Assembly (NCBI GenBank): GCA_041390125.1
Contig: JAWKQN010000016.1
Coordinates: 1 to 64,000, forward strand
DNA: 64,000 nt
Direction of reading: 5' to 3'
DNA from: Gemmatimonadota bacterium
GTDB taxonomy: Bacteria; Gemmatimonadota; Gemmatimonadetes; Longimicrobiales; Gaopeijiaceae
Both the position numbers and the translations under genes were made by a program. Under the pieces are notes generated by a model. That model worked only from the letters and a program-made list of their open reading frames with translations, made no database searches and had not been told where the DNA came from. Positions 1-8,685 of this stretch are shown here, one piece after another; within the stretch, counting starts at the first letter, position 1; each line of letters starts with the position of its first letter.

Positions 1-886
1 CATTGAACGGCGCGGAGAAGAGGCGCGGATCCCCCGGATCGGAGTGGATGGTCACACGCGAGTCGATGAACTGCTCCCCGATCTTGTTGCCTCCGCCCGC
101 CTTGCTGAAGAACGAGCGGCCCTCGTCCGCCGAGCGTGCGTTCAGCGAGTTGAGCATGAGGCCCACGAGGTTGCCCACCGCCGTGGGCTCCAGGATGACC
201 GTCCACCGGCCCGGCTCGACCGCGCGCGCGTCGCGCGACATCTCGGCCTTCTCGATGGCGCGAGCGCCCAGCGCCGCGGTGTCGAGGTCGTCCCAGTCGT
301 GCACGCCCGTGCCGGCCCAGCCGGAGCCGGTGCCGTCCGCCGTGCGCACCGTGGTGGTGAAGTTCACGCGCGTGCTGCGCGTGTAGGCGAACAGCCCCTT
401 GGAGGTGGCCACCGCGGAGCAGTCGGCCGAATGGATCAGGAAGCCGGTGGACACCAGGCCGGCGCGCGCGGCCGGCTCGGTCACCGCCGCGATGGCGCGC
501 GCGCGCGCTTCGGGCGCCAGCTCCGCCGTGGACTCGAAGAACCCGTTGGACTCGGGGTACTGCTGGGCACCGAGCTCGCCCATGTACTCCCGGTCGTCGG
601 GCACCAGACGGGCGAGGCGCTCGCTGGTCTCCACCACGCGCTGCAGGGACTCGTCGTCGTAGCGATTGGTGGTGGCCGCCGCCGTCTTCTGTCCGAACGC
701 GCTCGTGATGGTCAGCGTCCCGTTCAGGGTGTCGCCGGACGTGCTCATCTGGTTGACGGCGAAGCGCGTGTTGCCTTCCACGCCATGCTGGAGGTTCACC
801 AGCGCCTGGTCCGCCTTGGAGAAGGACAGGGCCCGCTCGCAGATCCGCTGGGCTTCGTCCCGGGTGAGGATTCCGTTCTCAGGCAT
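1..886 (-). CDS. tldE: TldE/PmbA-like protein, 3' end beyond window
   Basis: The visible 295 residues begin MPENGILTRDEAQ and match the N-terminal two thirds of the TldE/PmbA half of the TldD/TldE protease; the rest lies left of base 1. TldE normally lacks the metal-binding HExxxH motif and partners TldD, and no such motif is seen here. The start codon lies 3 bases after the stop of the upstream tldD, so the two are co-translated, as expected for a heteromeric pair. Unlike both adjacent TldD proteins it shows no signal peptide, which raises the question of where the complex assembles. Family assignment is by sequence pattern and context. Confidence 0.85.
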   Translation of the reverse strand, partial: MPENGILTRDEAQRICERALSFSKADQALVNLQHGVEGNTRFAVNQMSTSGDTLNGTLTITSAFGQKTAAATTNRYDDESLQRVVETSERLARLVPDDREYMGELGAQQYPESNGFFESTAELAPEARARAIAAVTEPAARAGLVSTGFLIHSADCSAVATSKGLFAYTRSTRVNFTTTVRTADGTGSGWAGTGVHDWDDLDTAALGARAIEKAEMSRDARAVEPGRWTVILEPTAVGNLVGLMLNSLNARSADEGRSFFSKAGGGNKIGEQFIDSRVTIHSDPGDPRLFSAPFN

Positions 887-889
887 CGA

Positions 890-2497
890 TCAGGCCCTCC
901 GGCCGGTGTTGATGACGTTGACTTGCCGGTGGCGCGTGATGGGACAGCCGTGCGACACCGAATTGGACTGGGCGGGCTGGCCTTTGCCGTCGCCGAAGGC
1001 GCCGCCCATGAAGTAGGTGCTGGGACCGCCGATCAGGTCCATGGAGTTCCAGAACTCCGGCGTGCGGATCTGGTAGGCCACGTCCTTGAGCATCCCGCCG
1101 ATCTGCCCGTTGCGGATCTCGCGGAACGTCTGGCCTCCGAACTGCGCGTTGTAGCGCTGCTGGTCGATGGAGAACGAGCCGTCCCCGGAGATCAGGATCC
1201 CGTTGTCCACGTCCGCCACCAGCTCCTCAAGCGTGACGTCGCGATCGGGGTGAGGCAGCAGGTTCACGTTCGGCATGCGCTGGAACTGCACGTCCGCCCA
1301 GCTCTGCGCGTACGAGTTGCCGTGCGAGCGCACGGGCCGGCCCTGGGAGCGGTACCAATCCGCCAGCATGGGGGCCTGCTCGCGCGTGGTCTGCAGATCG
1401 TTGAGCACGCCGTCCTTGACGATCAGGTAGTCGTCCGGCTGCACGCCCTCGTCGTCGTAGCCCACGGTGGAGAGGCCACCGGGGGTGGAGCGCTCGCCCT
1501 GGATGTTCATGAACTCGGGCCCGTACTGGAACGTGCCCAGGTATTCGGCCGGCGAGCTGATGAAGGACGTCCCGGCATAGTTGGCTTCGAAGCCCATGAT
1601 GCGGTCGAGCTCGGTCGGGTGGGCGATCGACTCGTGGATCGTGAGCCAGAGGTGGTCGGGCATGAGGATCAGGTCGTACCGACCCGGCTGCACCGGCTTG
1701 GCGGACAGCTTCTCCACGGCCTCCTCGGCCCAGCGCGGCGCGTTGCCCACCATGTCCTGCCGCAGCACGTACTCCCAGCCCAGCGCGATGGGGGCCATCT
1801 CGTTGGCCTGGCGCGACTGGAAGTCGGACTGGTCGGGCGCCACGGCCGTGATGGTCATGTTGGGGCCGGCGCGATAGATGCGCTGGTCCGTGACCGTGCC
1901 CAGGCTGGAGGCGAAGAACTTGTCCTCGCGCAGGAAGAACAGGGACGAGTTCGCGAAGCGCGCGCCCTGCACCTTGAGCGCCGCCGCGTTGGCCGCGAGC
2001 AGCAGCTCCGCCTTGTCCTCGATGGAGATGTCGAACGGATCGATCTCGATCGGGCTCTGCCACGACACGTCCGCGTGCACCTCGGCGGGGGCGAGCTCCA
2101 CCGGCCGGCGCTGGGCCACCCGGTTGGCACGCGCCTGCGCCACGGCCTCCCGCGCGACGCGGGCCATCTCGTCCGGGGTGACCATCATGCTGGCGGCGAA
2201 GCCCCAGGTCCCGTCCACCAGGACGCGCACGCCGAAGCCGTAGGTGTCGTTGTCCACCAGGCCCTGCACCCGGTCCTCGCGGGTGAAGATGCCCTGCGTG
2301 CGGTTGGCGCTGATGCGCACGTCGGCGTAGCCGGCGCCCGCGGAGCGCGCCTCGTCGAGCGCGCGCATGGCCAGGGCGCGCCGGTCGGCGGCCTGGTAGG
2401 CGTCGCGCGCGGCGGCGTTGAGGATCCGGGCATCGCCCAGGATGCCCACGCCCAGCATGGTCGCGGTTCCGGTCCGGACGAAGTCTCTTCGCTTCAT
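890..2497 (-). CDS. tldD: TldD-family metalloprotease with Tat signal (copy 1)
   Basis: A 535-residue protein. The family motif HESIAH (HExxxH) lies at residues 288-293 and a conserved SHGCP motif lies near the C-terminus; both belong to the metal-binding TldD half of the TldD/TldE peptidase. The chosen start gives MKRRDFVRTG followed by a hydrophobic stretch, a twin-arginine signal, so export in folded form to the periplasm is likely. Upstream in-frame codons look non-coding. It follows a close paralogue (positions 2544-4145) and directly precedes tldE. TldD/E proteins mature peptides or degrade unfolded ones in other bacteria; the substrate here is unknown. Confidence 0.92.
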   Translation of the reverse strand: MKRRDFVRTGTATMLGVGILGDARILNAAARDAYQAADRRALAMRALDEARSAGAGYADVRISANRTQGIFTREDRVQGLVDNDTYGFGVRVLVDGTWGFAASMMVTPDEMARVAREAVAQARANRVAQRRPVELAPAEVHADVSWQSPIEIDPFDISIEDKAELLLAANAAALKVQGARFANSSLFFLREDKFFASSLGTVTDQRIYRAGPNMTITAVAPDQSDFQSRQANEMAPIALGWEYVLRQDMVGNAPRWAEEAVEKLSAKPVQPGRYDLILMPDHLWLTIHESIAHPTELDRIMGFEANYAGTSFISSPAEYLGTFQYGPEFMNIQGERSTPGGLSTVGYDDEGVQPDDYLIVKDGVLNDLQTTREQAPMLADWYRSQGRPVRSHGNSYAQSWADVQFQRMPNVNLLPHPDRDVTLEELVADVDNGILISGDGSFSIDQQRYNAQFGGQTFREIRNGQIGGMLKDVAYQIRTPEFWNSMDLIGGPSTYFMGGAFGDGKGQPAQSNSVSHGCPITRHRQVNVINTGRRA

Positions 2498-2543
2498 GGG
2501 GTCTCCGTGAGGATGGGCGCGCTGCGCTCGGGCCCGGAGGCCG

Positions 2544-4145
2544 TCAGGCGTTGCGTCCGGTGTTGATGACGTTGATCTGCCGGTGCCGGGTGACGGGGCA
2601 CCCGTGCGATACCGCGTTGGACTGGGAGGGTTGGCCCTTTCCGTCGTTGAAGGTCCCACCCAGCTCCCAGGTGGAGCGCCCGCCGATGCCGTCCATGGCG
2701 TTCCAGAACTCGGGCGTGCGCATCTGGTACACGACGTCCTTCAGCATGCCCACCACGCGGCCGTCGCGGATCTCGTGGAACACCTGGCCGCCGAACTGGG
2801 CATTGTAGCGCTGCTGATCGATCGAATAGGACCCGCGTCCGTCGATCATGATCCCGCGTTCGACGTCGCCGATCAGCTCCTCCAGGGACACGTCCCGCTC
2901 CGGATTGGGCAGCAGGTTCACGTTGGGCATGCGCTGGAACTGCACGTCCGCCCAGCTCTGCGCGTAGGAGTTGCCGTGCGAGCGGACGGGCACGCCCTGG
3001 GCGCCGTACCAGTCGGAGAGCCAGGGCGCCTGCTCGCGCGTGGTCTGCAGATCGTTCAGCACGCCGTCCTTGACGATCAGGAACTCGTCCGGCTCCACGC
3101 CATCGTCGTCGTAGCCCACCGTGGCCAGACCGCCGTGGGTGGAGCGCTCGCCCTGGATGTTCATGAGCTCGGGGCCGTAGCGGAACGACCCCAGGAAGCG
3201 CTCGGGCGCGTCGATGAAGGACGTCCCCGCGTAGTTGGCCTCGAACCCGAAGATGCGGTCCAGCTCGGTCGGGTGCGCGATCGATTCGTGGATGGTCAGC
3301 GCCAGGTGGGACGGCAGCAGGATCAGGTCGTAGCGGCCCGGCTGCACCGGCCGGGCGGACAGCTTCTGCACGGCCTCCTCGGCCCAGCGCGGCGCGTTGC
3401 CGACCAGGTCGCTCTCATGCACGTACTCGTAGCCGAGCCCGCGCGGGAGCACCGTCCAGCCGCGCTCCTGGAAATCGGAGCGATCGTCCGCCACGGCGGT
3501 CACCGACATCAGCGGCCAGCAGCGATGCACGGTCTGATCGGTGATGGTGCCTTCGGAGTTGGCGTAGAACTTCTCCTCCTTCACGAAGGCCATGGACGAG
3601 CTGGCGAAGCCGGCGCCCTTCACCGTGAGCGCCGCCGCGTTGGCCTCCAGCAGCAGCGCCACCTGGTCCTCGATCGCCACGTCGAACGGGTCGATCGCGA
3701 TGGGCGAGCGCCACTCCTTCTCGGCGTGGACCGGCGTGGGCGCGAGCTCCACGGGACGGCGTTGTGCGGCCCGATTGGCGCGGGCTTGGCGCACGGCCAC
3801 GTCCGCGACGCGGGCCGCCTCGTCCTGCGCGAGCGTGGCGCTGGCCGCGAACCCCCACGTGCCGTCCACGAGCACCCGCACCCCGAAGCCCCGGGTCTCG
3901 CCGTCGTCGATGCCCGTCACACGCCGTTCGCGGGTGGCGATGAAGCGGTTGCGGACGGTGCCCACGCGCACGTCCGCGTACGAAGCACCGGCCGAGCGGG
4001 CCGCGTCCAGCGCGCGGAAGGCGATGGCGCGTGCGAACGGGTCCCCCACAGTGCGGGGCCGCAGCGCCGCGTCGAGCAGGGAAGGATGGAGGGACAGCCC
4101 GGCCGCAGCGGCTGCGCTCCGCACCACGAATCCACGTCGGTCCAT
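2544..4145 (-). CDS. tldD: TldD-family metalloprotease with Tat signal (copy 2)
   Basis: A 533-residue paralogue of the next gene downstream, alike over nearly its full length: HESIAH at residues 286-291, a shared GTSFI segment and a C-terminal SHGCP motif. It begins MDRRGFVVRSAAAAAGLS, again a twin-arginine type signal. Two active-looking TldD copies followed by one TldE suggest a tandem duplication in which each TldD could pair with the same TldE. The frame stays open far upstream, but that part is antisense and out-of-frame sequence of the preceding gene; the ATG at 4145 starts the family match. Confidence 0.92.
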   Translation of the reverse strand: MDRRGFVVRSAAAAAGLSLHPSLLDAALRPRTVGDPFARAIAFRALDAARSAGASYADVRVGTVRNRFIATRERRVTGIDDGETRGFGVRVLVDGTWGFAASATLAQDEAARVADVAVRQARANRAAQRRPVELAPTPVHAEKEWRSPIAIDPFDVAIEDQVALLLEANAAALTVKGAGFASSSMAFVKEEKFYANSEGTITDQTVHRCWPLMSVTAVADDRSDFQERGWTVLPRGLGYEYVHESDLVGNAPRWAEEAVQKLSARPVQPGRYDLILLPSHLALTIHESIAHPTELDRIFGFEANYAGTSFIDAPERFLGSFRYGPELMNIQGERSTHGGLATVGYDDDGVEPDEFLIVKDGVLNDLQTTREQAPWLSDWYGAQGVPVRSHGNSYAQSWADVQFQRMPNVNLLPNPERDVSLEELIGDVERGIMIDGRGSYSIDQQRYNAQFGGQVFHEIRDGRVVGMLKDVVYQMRTPEFWNAMDGIGGRSTWELGGTFNDGKGQPSQSNAVSHGCPVTRHRQINVINTGRNA

Positions 4146-4180
4146 CGTGTCGTCTCCTCGGGCGGCGCATCGGCCGGCCG

Positions 4181-5854
4181 TCAGGGCCCGCCGGCCCGCC
4201 GTCTCATCGTCCACTCCACCGCCACCACCAGCGCGAGCAGCGCACCTGCCGCGAGCGGCAACCGGGGCTGCTCCGCGGGACGCCACGGGACCTCGGATAC
4301 GGGCGCAGGGCCGCTCGCGTTCCCCGGGGCCACGGGAATGCCCGGGGCGTCCGCGCGCCCGGAGGCGATGGCCGTGAGCGCCACGTCCGCCGGGTCGGCG
4401 GCTCCAGGGGTCTCCACCACGGCCACACCGATCGGCCCACCGGGCCCGTCCACCCGCCACAGACCGGGCACCGCGGCCAGGAAGCGGGCCACACCGGGCT
4501 GGACATCGTACGGCTCTGCCCCCGCCCCGCCCACCCCCGCGATCACCGGCACCTGGACGACCCGCCCGTCCGGGGCTTCGACCTCCAGCGTGGCGGGCAG
4601 GCGTGCGCCCGCCTCCAGCGGGCGCACCTCGATGCGCACCGGTGTGCCCGGCAGCACCGGGCCGTCGGGGCCCACCAGCCGCAGGGGGGTCGGCAGGCCG
4701 CCTGCGGCCCACTCCACCCAGCCGCGCCACCACGCGCGGTGGGCCTCGACCGCTCCGCCCTCCATGCGCCAGCGCCAGGTCTCGGGCAGGCCCAGGAAGC
4801 CCACCCGGCCGCGTCCGACCTGCGCCACCGCCGCGACCGGCCGGCCGGCGCTGTCGGTGGCGGCCACCGACGCGGAGACGTCCCCGGCCAGCGTCACCAG
4901 ACCCGACCGGACGGGCGCCGCCGGGAGCGGGCTCAGCTCGGCCGGAAGCGCCCAGCCCGGCGCCGCCCCCACCGGGAGGGGGATGCCCACACCCAGCGAG
5001 TCCCCCAGGCCCCACCCGGTCAGCAGCGCGGTCAGGCCGGGGGAGGGGCGCCGCCCGTCGAGCCCGGGCGCGAGGAGCACGCCCCCGCCCGAGGCCACGA
5101 AGCTGCGAAGGGACTCGATGAGGGCCGCGTCGGGGCGGACGTCCCCGAGCAGCAGCACCACGTCGTAGGCGGCGAGCTCCTGCGGCCCATCGGCGGGGAT
5201 GTCCACACGACCCAACTCCACCCGGGCGTCCACCTCCGCCCCGGCCTCGTCCAGCGCGCGCAGCGCGAAGCGCGACTCCCAGCCGGGCTCGCCCGTGCGG
5301 GCCAGCACGCGCACGGGTCTGGCCGGTCCCACCCACGCCCCGACCGCAGCGGTGTCCCGCCCGCTCCACGCGGACCAGCCCTGCCAGCCCTCCCGGGCGG
5401 GGCGGACCTGCAGGCCCACCCGACCGACGCCCTCCGGACCGATGGGGACGTCCACCGAGTCGACCGCGCCCGGGCCCTCCGTGAAGTGGAGCCACACCGT
5501 CTCCCCGGGCGCGCCGTGCACCGTGGCGGCCAGCGCGGCCGCACGTCCCGCCCGCGGCCGGTCGGGGGCGACCAGCGACACCGTGCGGGGCGGGCCCACG
5601 GGCAGGGTCAGCGGCGGCACCGCGGGACCGGGTGCCAGCAGCGCCAGCGCGGCGGCGTCGGGTGCAGTCGCGCCGCTCCAGCGGATGCGTGTGGGTGGAG
5701 CTGGGGCCAGCAGCGCGCCCGCGACGCGTGCGGCCTCCGGCCGCTCCAACAGCAGCGTGCGGGGAACGCCGGCACCGGGCTCGCGCAGCAGCAGCAGGCC
5801 CAGCACCGCCAGGCCACCCAGCAGGACCCCCCGCAGGAGGGCGGGGACGCTCAT
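4181..5854 (-). CDS. Membrane-anchored protein with glutamine-amidotransferase-like fold
   Basis: A 557-residue protein with an N-terminal membrane segment (about residues 8-25) and a C-terminal one ending in basic residues (about 535-557), the rest probably periplasmic. The middle contains a segment around AAYDVVLLLGD followed by SFVASGGGVLLAPG, which resembles the non-catalytic class I glutamine-amidotransferase-like domain found in BatA-related proteins of MoxR/DUF58 loci. No catalytic Cys-His-Glu triad could be recognised. Its ATG overlaps the stop of the upstream DUF4175/DUF4159 gene by four bases, so it is part of the same operon. Function unknown. Confidence 0.75.
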   Translation of the reverse strand: MSVPALLRGVLLGGLAVLGLLLLREPGAGVPRTLLLERPEAARVAGALLAPAPPTRIRWSGATAPDAAALALLAPGPAVPPLTLPVGPPRTVSLVAPDRPRAGRAAALAATVHGAPGETVWLHFTEGPGAVDSVDVPIGPEGVGRVGLQVRPAREGWQGWSAWSGRDTAAVGAWVGPARPVRVLARTGEPGWESRFALRALDEAGAEVDARVELGRVDIPADGPQELAAYDVVLLLGDVRPDAALIESLRSFVASGGGVLLAPGLDGRRPSPGLTALLTGWGLGDSLGVGIPLPVGAAPGWALPAELSPLPAAPVRSGLVTLAGDVSASVAATDSAGRPVAAVAQVGRGRVGFLGLPETWRWRMEGGAVEAHRAWWRGWVEWAAGGLPTPLRLVGPDGPVLPGTPVRIEVRPLEAGARLPATLEVEAPDGRVVQVPVIAGVGGAGAEPYDVQPGVARFLAAVPGLWRVDGPGGPIGVAVVETPGAADPADVALTAIASGRADAPGIPVAPGNASGPAPVSEVPWRPAEQPRLPLAAGALLALVVAVEWTMRRRAGGP

Positions 5855-8685
5855 CGGGTCAACGCGTAGAGCAGGACGTTGACGCCGAAGCGGGTGTTGT
5901 CGAGCGCCAGGAAGCGCTTGTTCTCGGCGTGGTAGTTCCACTCCGAGGCGTAGTCCTTGTTCGAGTAGAGCACGCCGATGCGCCCACCCTGCTCGATGGC
6001 GAACAGCTCGCGGTGGATGAGGCCGTCTCCCCAGCCCGACAGCTCGTGGCCGGTGATGGGCGGGCCGTCCTCGAACGGGAAGAACGTGGAGTAGAGCGCG
6101 TGGTCGGACGGCAGCGGTTGGAGCGCGTCCGCGCCGAAGATGCGGGCCAGCTCCGACAGCACGGACCGGTGGAAGGCGCCGTCGATGTCGTGGTTGTGGT
6201 CGTCGATGAAGAGGAAGCCGCCGCGCTCCACATAGCGCTTCAGGTTCTCGCTCTCGGCCTCGTCCAGGCGGAGCGGCAGGTGTCCGGTGAGGAACACGAA
6301 CGGATAGCGCAGCAGCTCCGGGCTCGAGAGATCCACGATCACGCCCTCGCCGTCCACCGGCAGCGACGTGTACTGCGCGAGCGAGTGGGCGAGGTTGGAC
6401 GGCACCAGCGGCGCGGAGTCCCAATCGCCCGAGCCGTAGCGCGCGGTCGCGAACACGAAGGGCGGCGTCACTGGTGCGCCCCGGGCCGGGCGTGCGTCCG
6501 CGGTGTCCGGCGCCGCGGCCCGGCGCGCCAGCCAGGCGGCGCCCGCGGCGTCCGTGGCCACGGGCAGCGGAGCGCCTGTCCCTGCGGAGCGCGCGGGCGT
6601 CAGGGCCCGGCGCGCCTGTGCCAGCAGCCTACGCGCGTCCTCCGGCTCCGCCGCGTCCACGCGGTCGGCCGCCCGCGCCACCGCGCTGGCCGCCTCCACC
6701 GATCCGTCCGGAGCGCCCAGCAGGGCCGCGGCCAGATCGCGCAACCGGAGTGCGAGCGCTGCATCGGCGTCGTCCCCGAGCGCCGACAGCGCGGCCTCCA
6801 CGTCCCCACGCCAGTGGGCGGCGTCCGGCGCGGCGTCGCCCCGAACGCGCGCCGCCGGTCGGGCCTCGTCCACCTCGCCGGTGCCGCGCGCGGCCGCCAG
6901 GTCGAGCGGGGGTCGCGTCACGCGTCCGCGCGCGTACACACGGTCGGCTTCGCGCAGCGCCTGCAGATGGTCGAGCGCCACGTGCTGTGGGGGGAGGGAG
7001 GGCTCGGCCTCCGCCTGCCGCAGAAGGCGGCTGGCGTCCCACATGGCGTTGAAGGCCGACACCAGGTCGTTGTTGACCTCCACGATCGGGCTGCCGTCGT
7101 GGTCGTGGCCGGGCGGCTCCAGGGCGGGGGGCGGCCGGGTGGGGTCGGCGGGCTCGGGCTCGTCGTCGGCGTGCTCGTCGGGCGCGGCCTCGCGCACGAA
7201 CATCACCTCCTCCACCCGCTCGCGCAGACGATCCTGCTCGTCCGCGATCTGCGCGGCCTGCGCGGCGAAGCGCTCGTCCGTCAGCGTGTCGCGCGCGGCG
7301 ATGAGCTCCTCGGTGAGCAGGATGATCATCCGTTGCGACAGCACCGGATCGCGCTCGCGCTCGATCGGGAAGCCGATCAGGGTGGTCACCTCCGCGAGGC
7401 CGTCCTCGTCCGCGACGCGGATCAGACGCGTGGCGGAGACGCCGAGCGCGGGCCCGGTCACGTCGTTGCGGTCGCGCGCCTCCGCGCGCACGTGCAGCAC
7501 GTCCCCCGGGCCCAGGCCGGTGCCGGCGACATCGAGGTCCAGCACCCCGACGAGCGTGTCCCCCCGGCGCTCGACCGCGTCCCACGCCCAGGTGCCCTCC
7601 TCGAACGAGAAGGACTCCCCGCTTCCGCTCGAGCGCACCCAGTGCAGCTCCCACGGACCGGTGCCGTAGTCGTCGGTGGCGCGCGCCGCGATCCGGACCG
7701 TGCCGGACGCCTGCGCCAGCACCAGGTCGGCCGCCGGTCGCTCCAGGGTCACCTCCGGAGGGCGATCCTCCAGGACGGACAGCGCGATCACGCGCCGGTC
7801 CACGACGTCGCCGTCCGGTGCGGGGCGGAGGCGGAGGTCCACGCCGCGGTCCGCCGGACCCACCGTCCAGCGCGCCACGGCCGCACCGGCGCCCGACTCG
7901 AGCCGGAGGGGCCCCACGCCCACGCGGTCGGCCTCGACCACCCCACCCCCGCGCTCCACCCGGAGGGTGAGCACGGAGCCCGGCAGGACCGGGACGACCC
8001 CGGAGGCGTCACTGCGCCGGACGGGCAGGCCCGTGTAGGCGGGCGGCGTCACCTCGAGGGCGAGCCCGGTGAAGGCCGGCGGCGGAGCCGTGGGATCGGC
8101 GACGGCTCCAGCCCCGGCGGCGCCGGGACCCGCCCCGGCCGCCCGGCCATCCTCCAGGTGCACCCAGCGCGCGCGAAGCCCCTCCAGGCCCACCGGGTGG
8201 AGGGCGAGCGCCAGGCCCAGCGCCACCAGGCCCGTGGCGGCCCAGCCGGCCGGGCGTCCGCTGTCGACCGGGACCACGCGCGCCGGGGAGACGGCGCGGG
8301 CCCGCACCTCGGCCCGGCGCCGGAACGCCGCCCCGGTGGGCCCGCTCAGGTCGCCTTCCAGGGCGGTGGTCAGCAGGTGCTCGAGGGCCGGGTCGCGCTC
8401 CTCCACCAGGAGGGCCGCGCGGCGCGTGTCCCCGAGTCGCCGGGCGGTCCGCGCGCCGAGCGCGAGCGCGACCCCGGCCAGCAGCGCCGGGAGCCACCGC
8501 AGCACCGCCCGCGCACCCGTCTCCAGCCCCACCAACGCGTCCAGCCCCAGCAGCAGCAGCGCCGCCGCGGCCGCGAGCGCCAGCGCCGCCAGCGCGCCCT
8601 GCAGCCACGCCCGGCCCCGCCAGCGCCGTTGCACGGCGCGCAGGAGCGCGTGGACCGCGTCTCCACCGATCCGGGACGGGGTCAT
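5851..8685 (-). CDS. DUF4175-DUF4159 fusion membrane protein
   Basis: A 944-residue protein. The N-terminal part has three hydrophobic segments (about residues 25-45, 55-75 and 125-145) and resembles DUF4175 proteins. A long middle part is predicted extracytoplasmic, and the last ~240 residues match DUF4159: FVFATARYGSGDWDS, then GGFLFIDDHNHD and a terminal GVNVLLYALTR. DUF4159 usually occurs as a separate protein next to MoxR/DUF58/BatA genes. The start is set by the ATG that overlaps the upstream stop (ATGA at 8682-8685). The biochemical role is unknown; such loci are thought to act in envelope integrity or complex assembly. Confidence 0.8.
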   Translation of the reverse strand: MTPSRIGGDAVHALLRAVQRRWRGRAWLQGALAALALAAAAALLLLGLDALVGLETGARAVLRWLPALLAGVALALGARTARRLGDTRRAALLVEERDPALEHLLTTALEGDLSGPTGAAFRRRAEVRARAVSPARVVPVDSGRPAGWAATGLVALGLALALHPVGLEGLRARWVHLEDGRAAGAGPGAAGAGAVADPTAPPPAFTGLALEVTPPAYTGLPVRRSDASGVVPVLPGSVLTLRVERGGGVVEADRVGVGPLRLESGAGAAVARWTVGPADRGVDLRLRPAPDGDVVDRRVIALSVLEDRPPEVTLERPAADLVLAQASGTVRIAARATDDYGTGPWELHWVRSSGSGESFSFEEGTWAWDAVERRGDTLVGVLDLDVAGTGLGPGDVLHVRAEARDRNDVTGPALGVSATRLIRVADEDGLAEVTTLIGFPIERERDPVLSQRMIILLTEELIAARDTLTDERFAAQAAQIADEQDRLRERVEEVMFVREAAPDEHADDEPEPADPTRPPPALEPPGHDHDGSPIVEVNNDLVSAFNAMWDASRLLRQAEAEPSLPPQHVALDHLQALREADRVYARGRVTRPPLDLAAARGTGEVDEARPAARVRGDAAPDAAHWRGDVEAALSALGDDADAALALRLRDLAAALLGAPDGSVEAASAVARAADRVDAAEPEDARRLLAQARRALTPARSAGTGAPLPVATDAAGAAWLARRAAAPDTADARPARGAPVTPPFVFATARYGSGDWDSAPLVPSNLAHSLAQYTSLPVDGEGVIVDLSSPELLRYPFVFLTGHLPLRLDEAESENLKRYVERGGFLFIDDHNHDIDGAFHRSVLSELARIFGADALQPLPSDHALYSTFFPFEDGPPITGHELSGWGDGLIHRELFAIEQGGRIGVLYSNKDYASEWNYHAENKRFLALDNTRFGVNVLLYALTR

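Noticed and set aside
44..2566. Long plus-strand open frame (840 codons) opposite the tldD genes
   Set aside because: Arises from high GC codon bias on the opposite strand; translation is low-complexity and matches no family, while the minus strand encodes clear TldD proteins.
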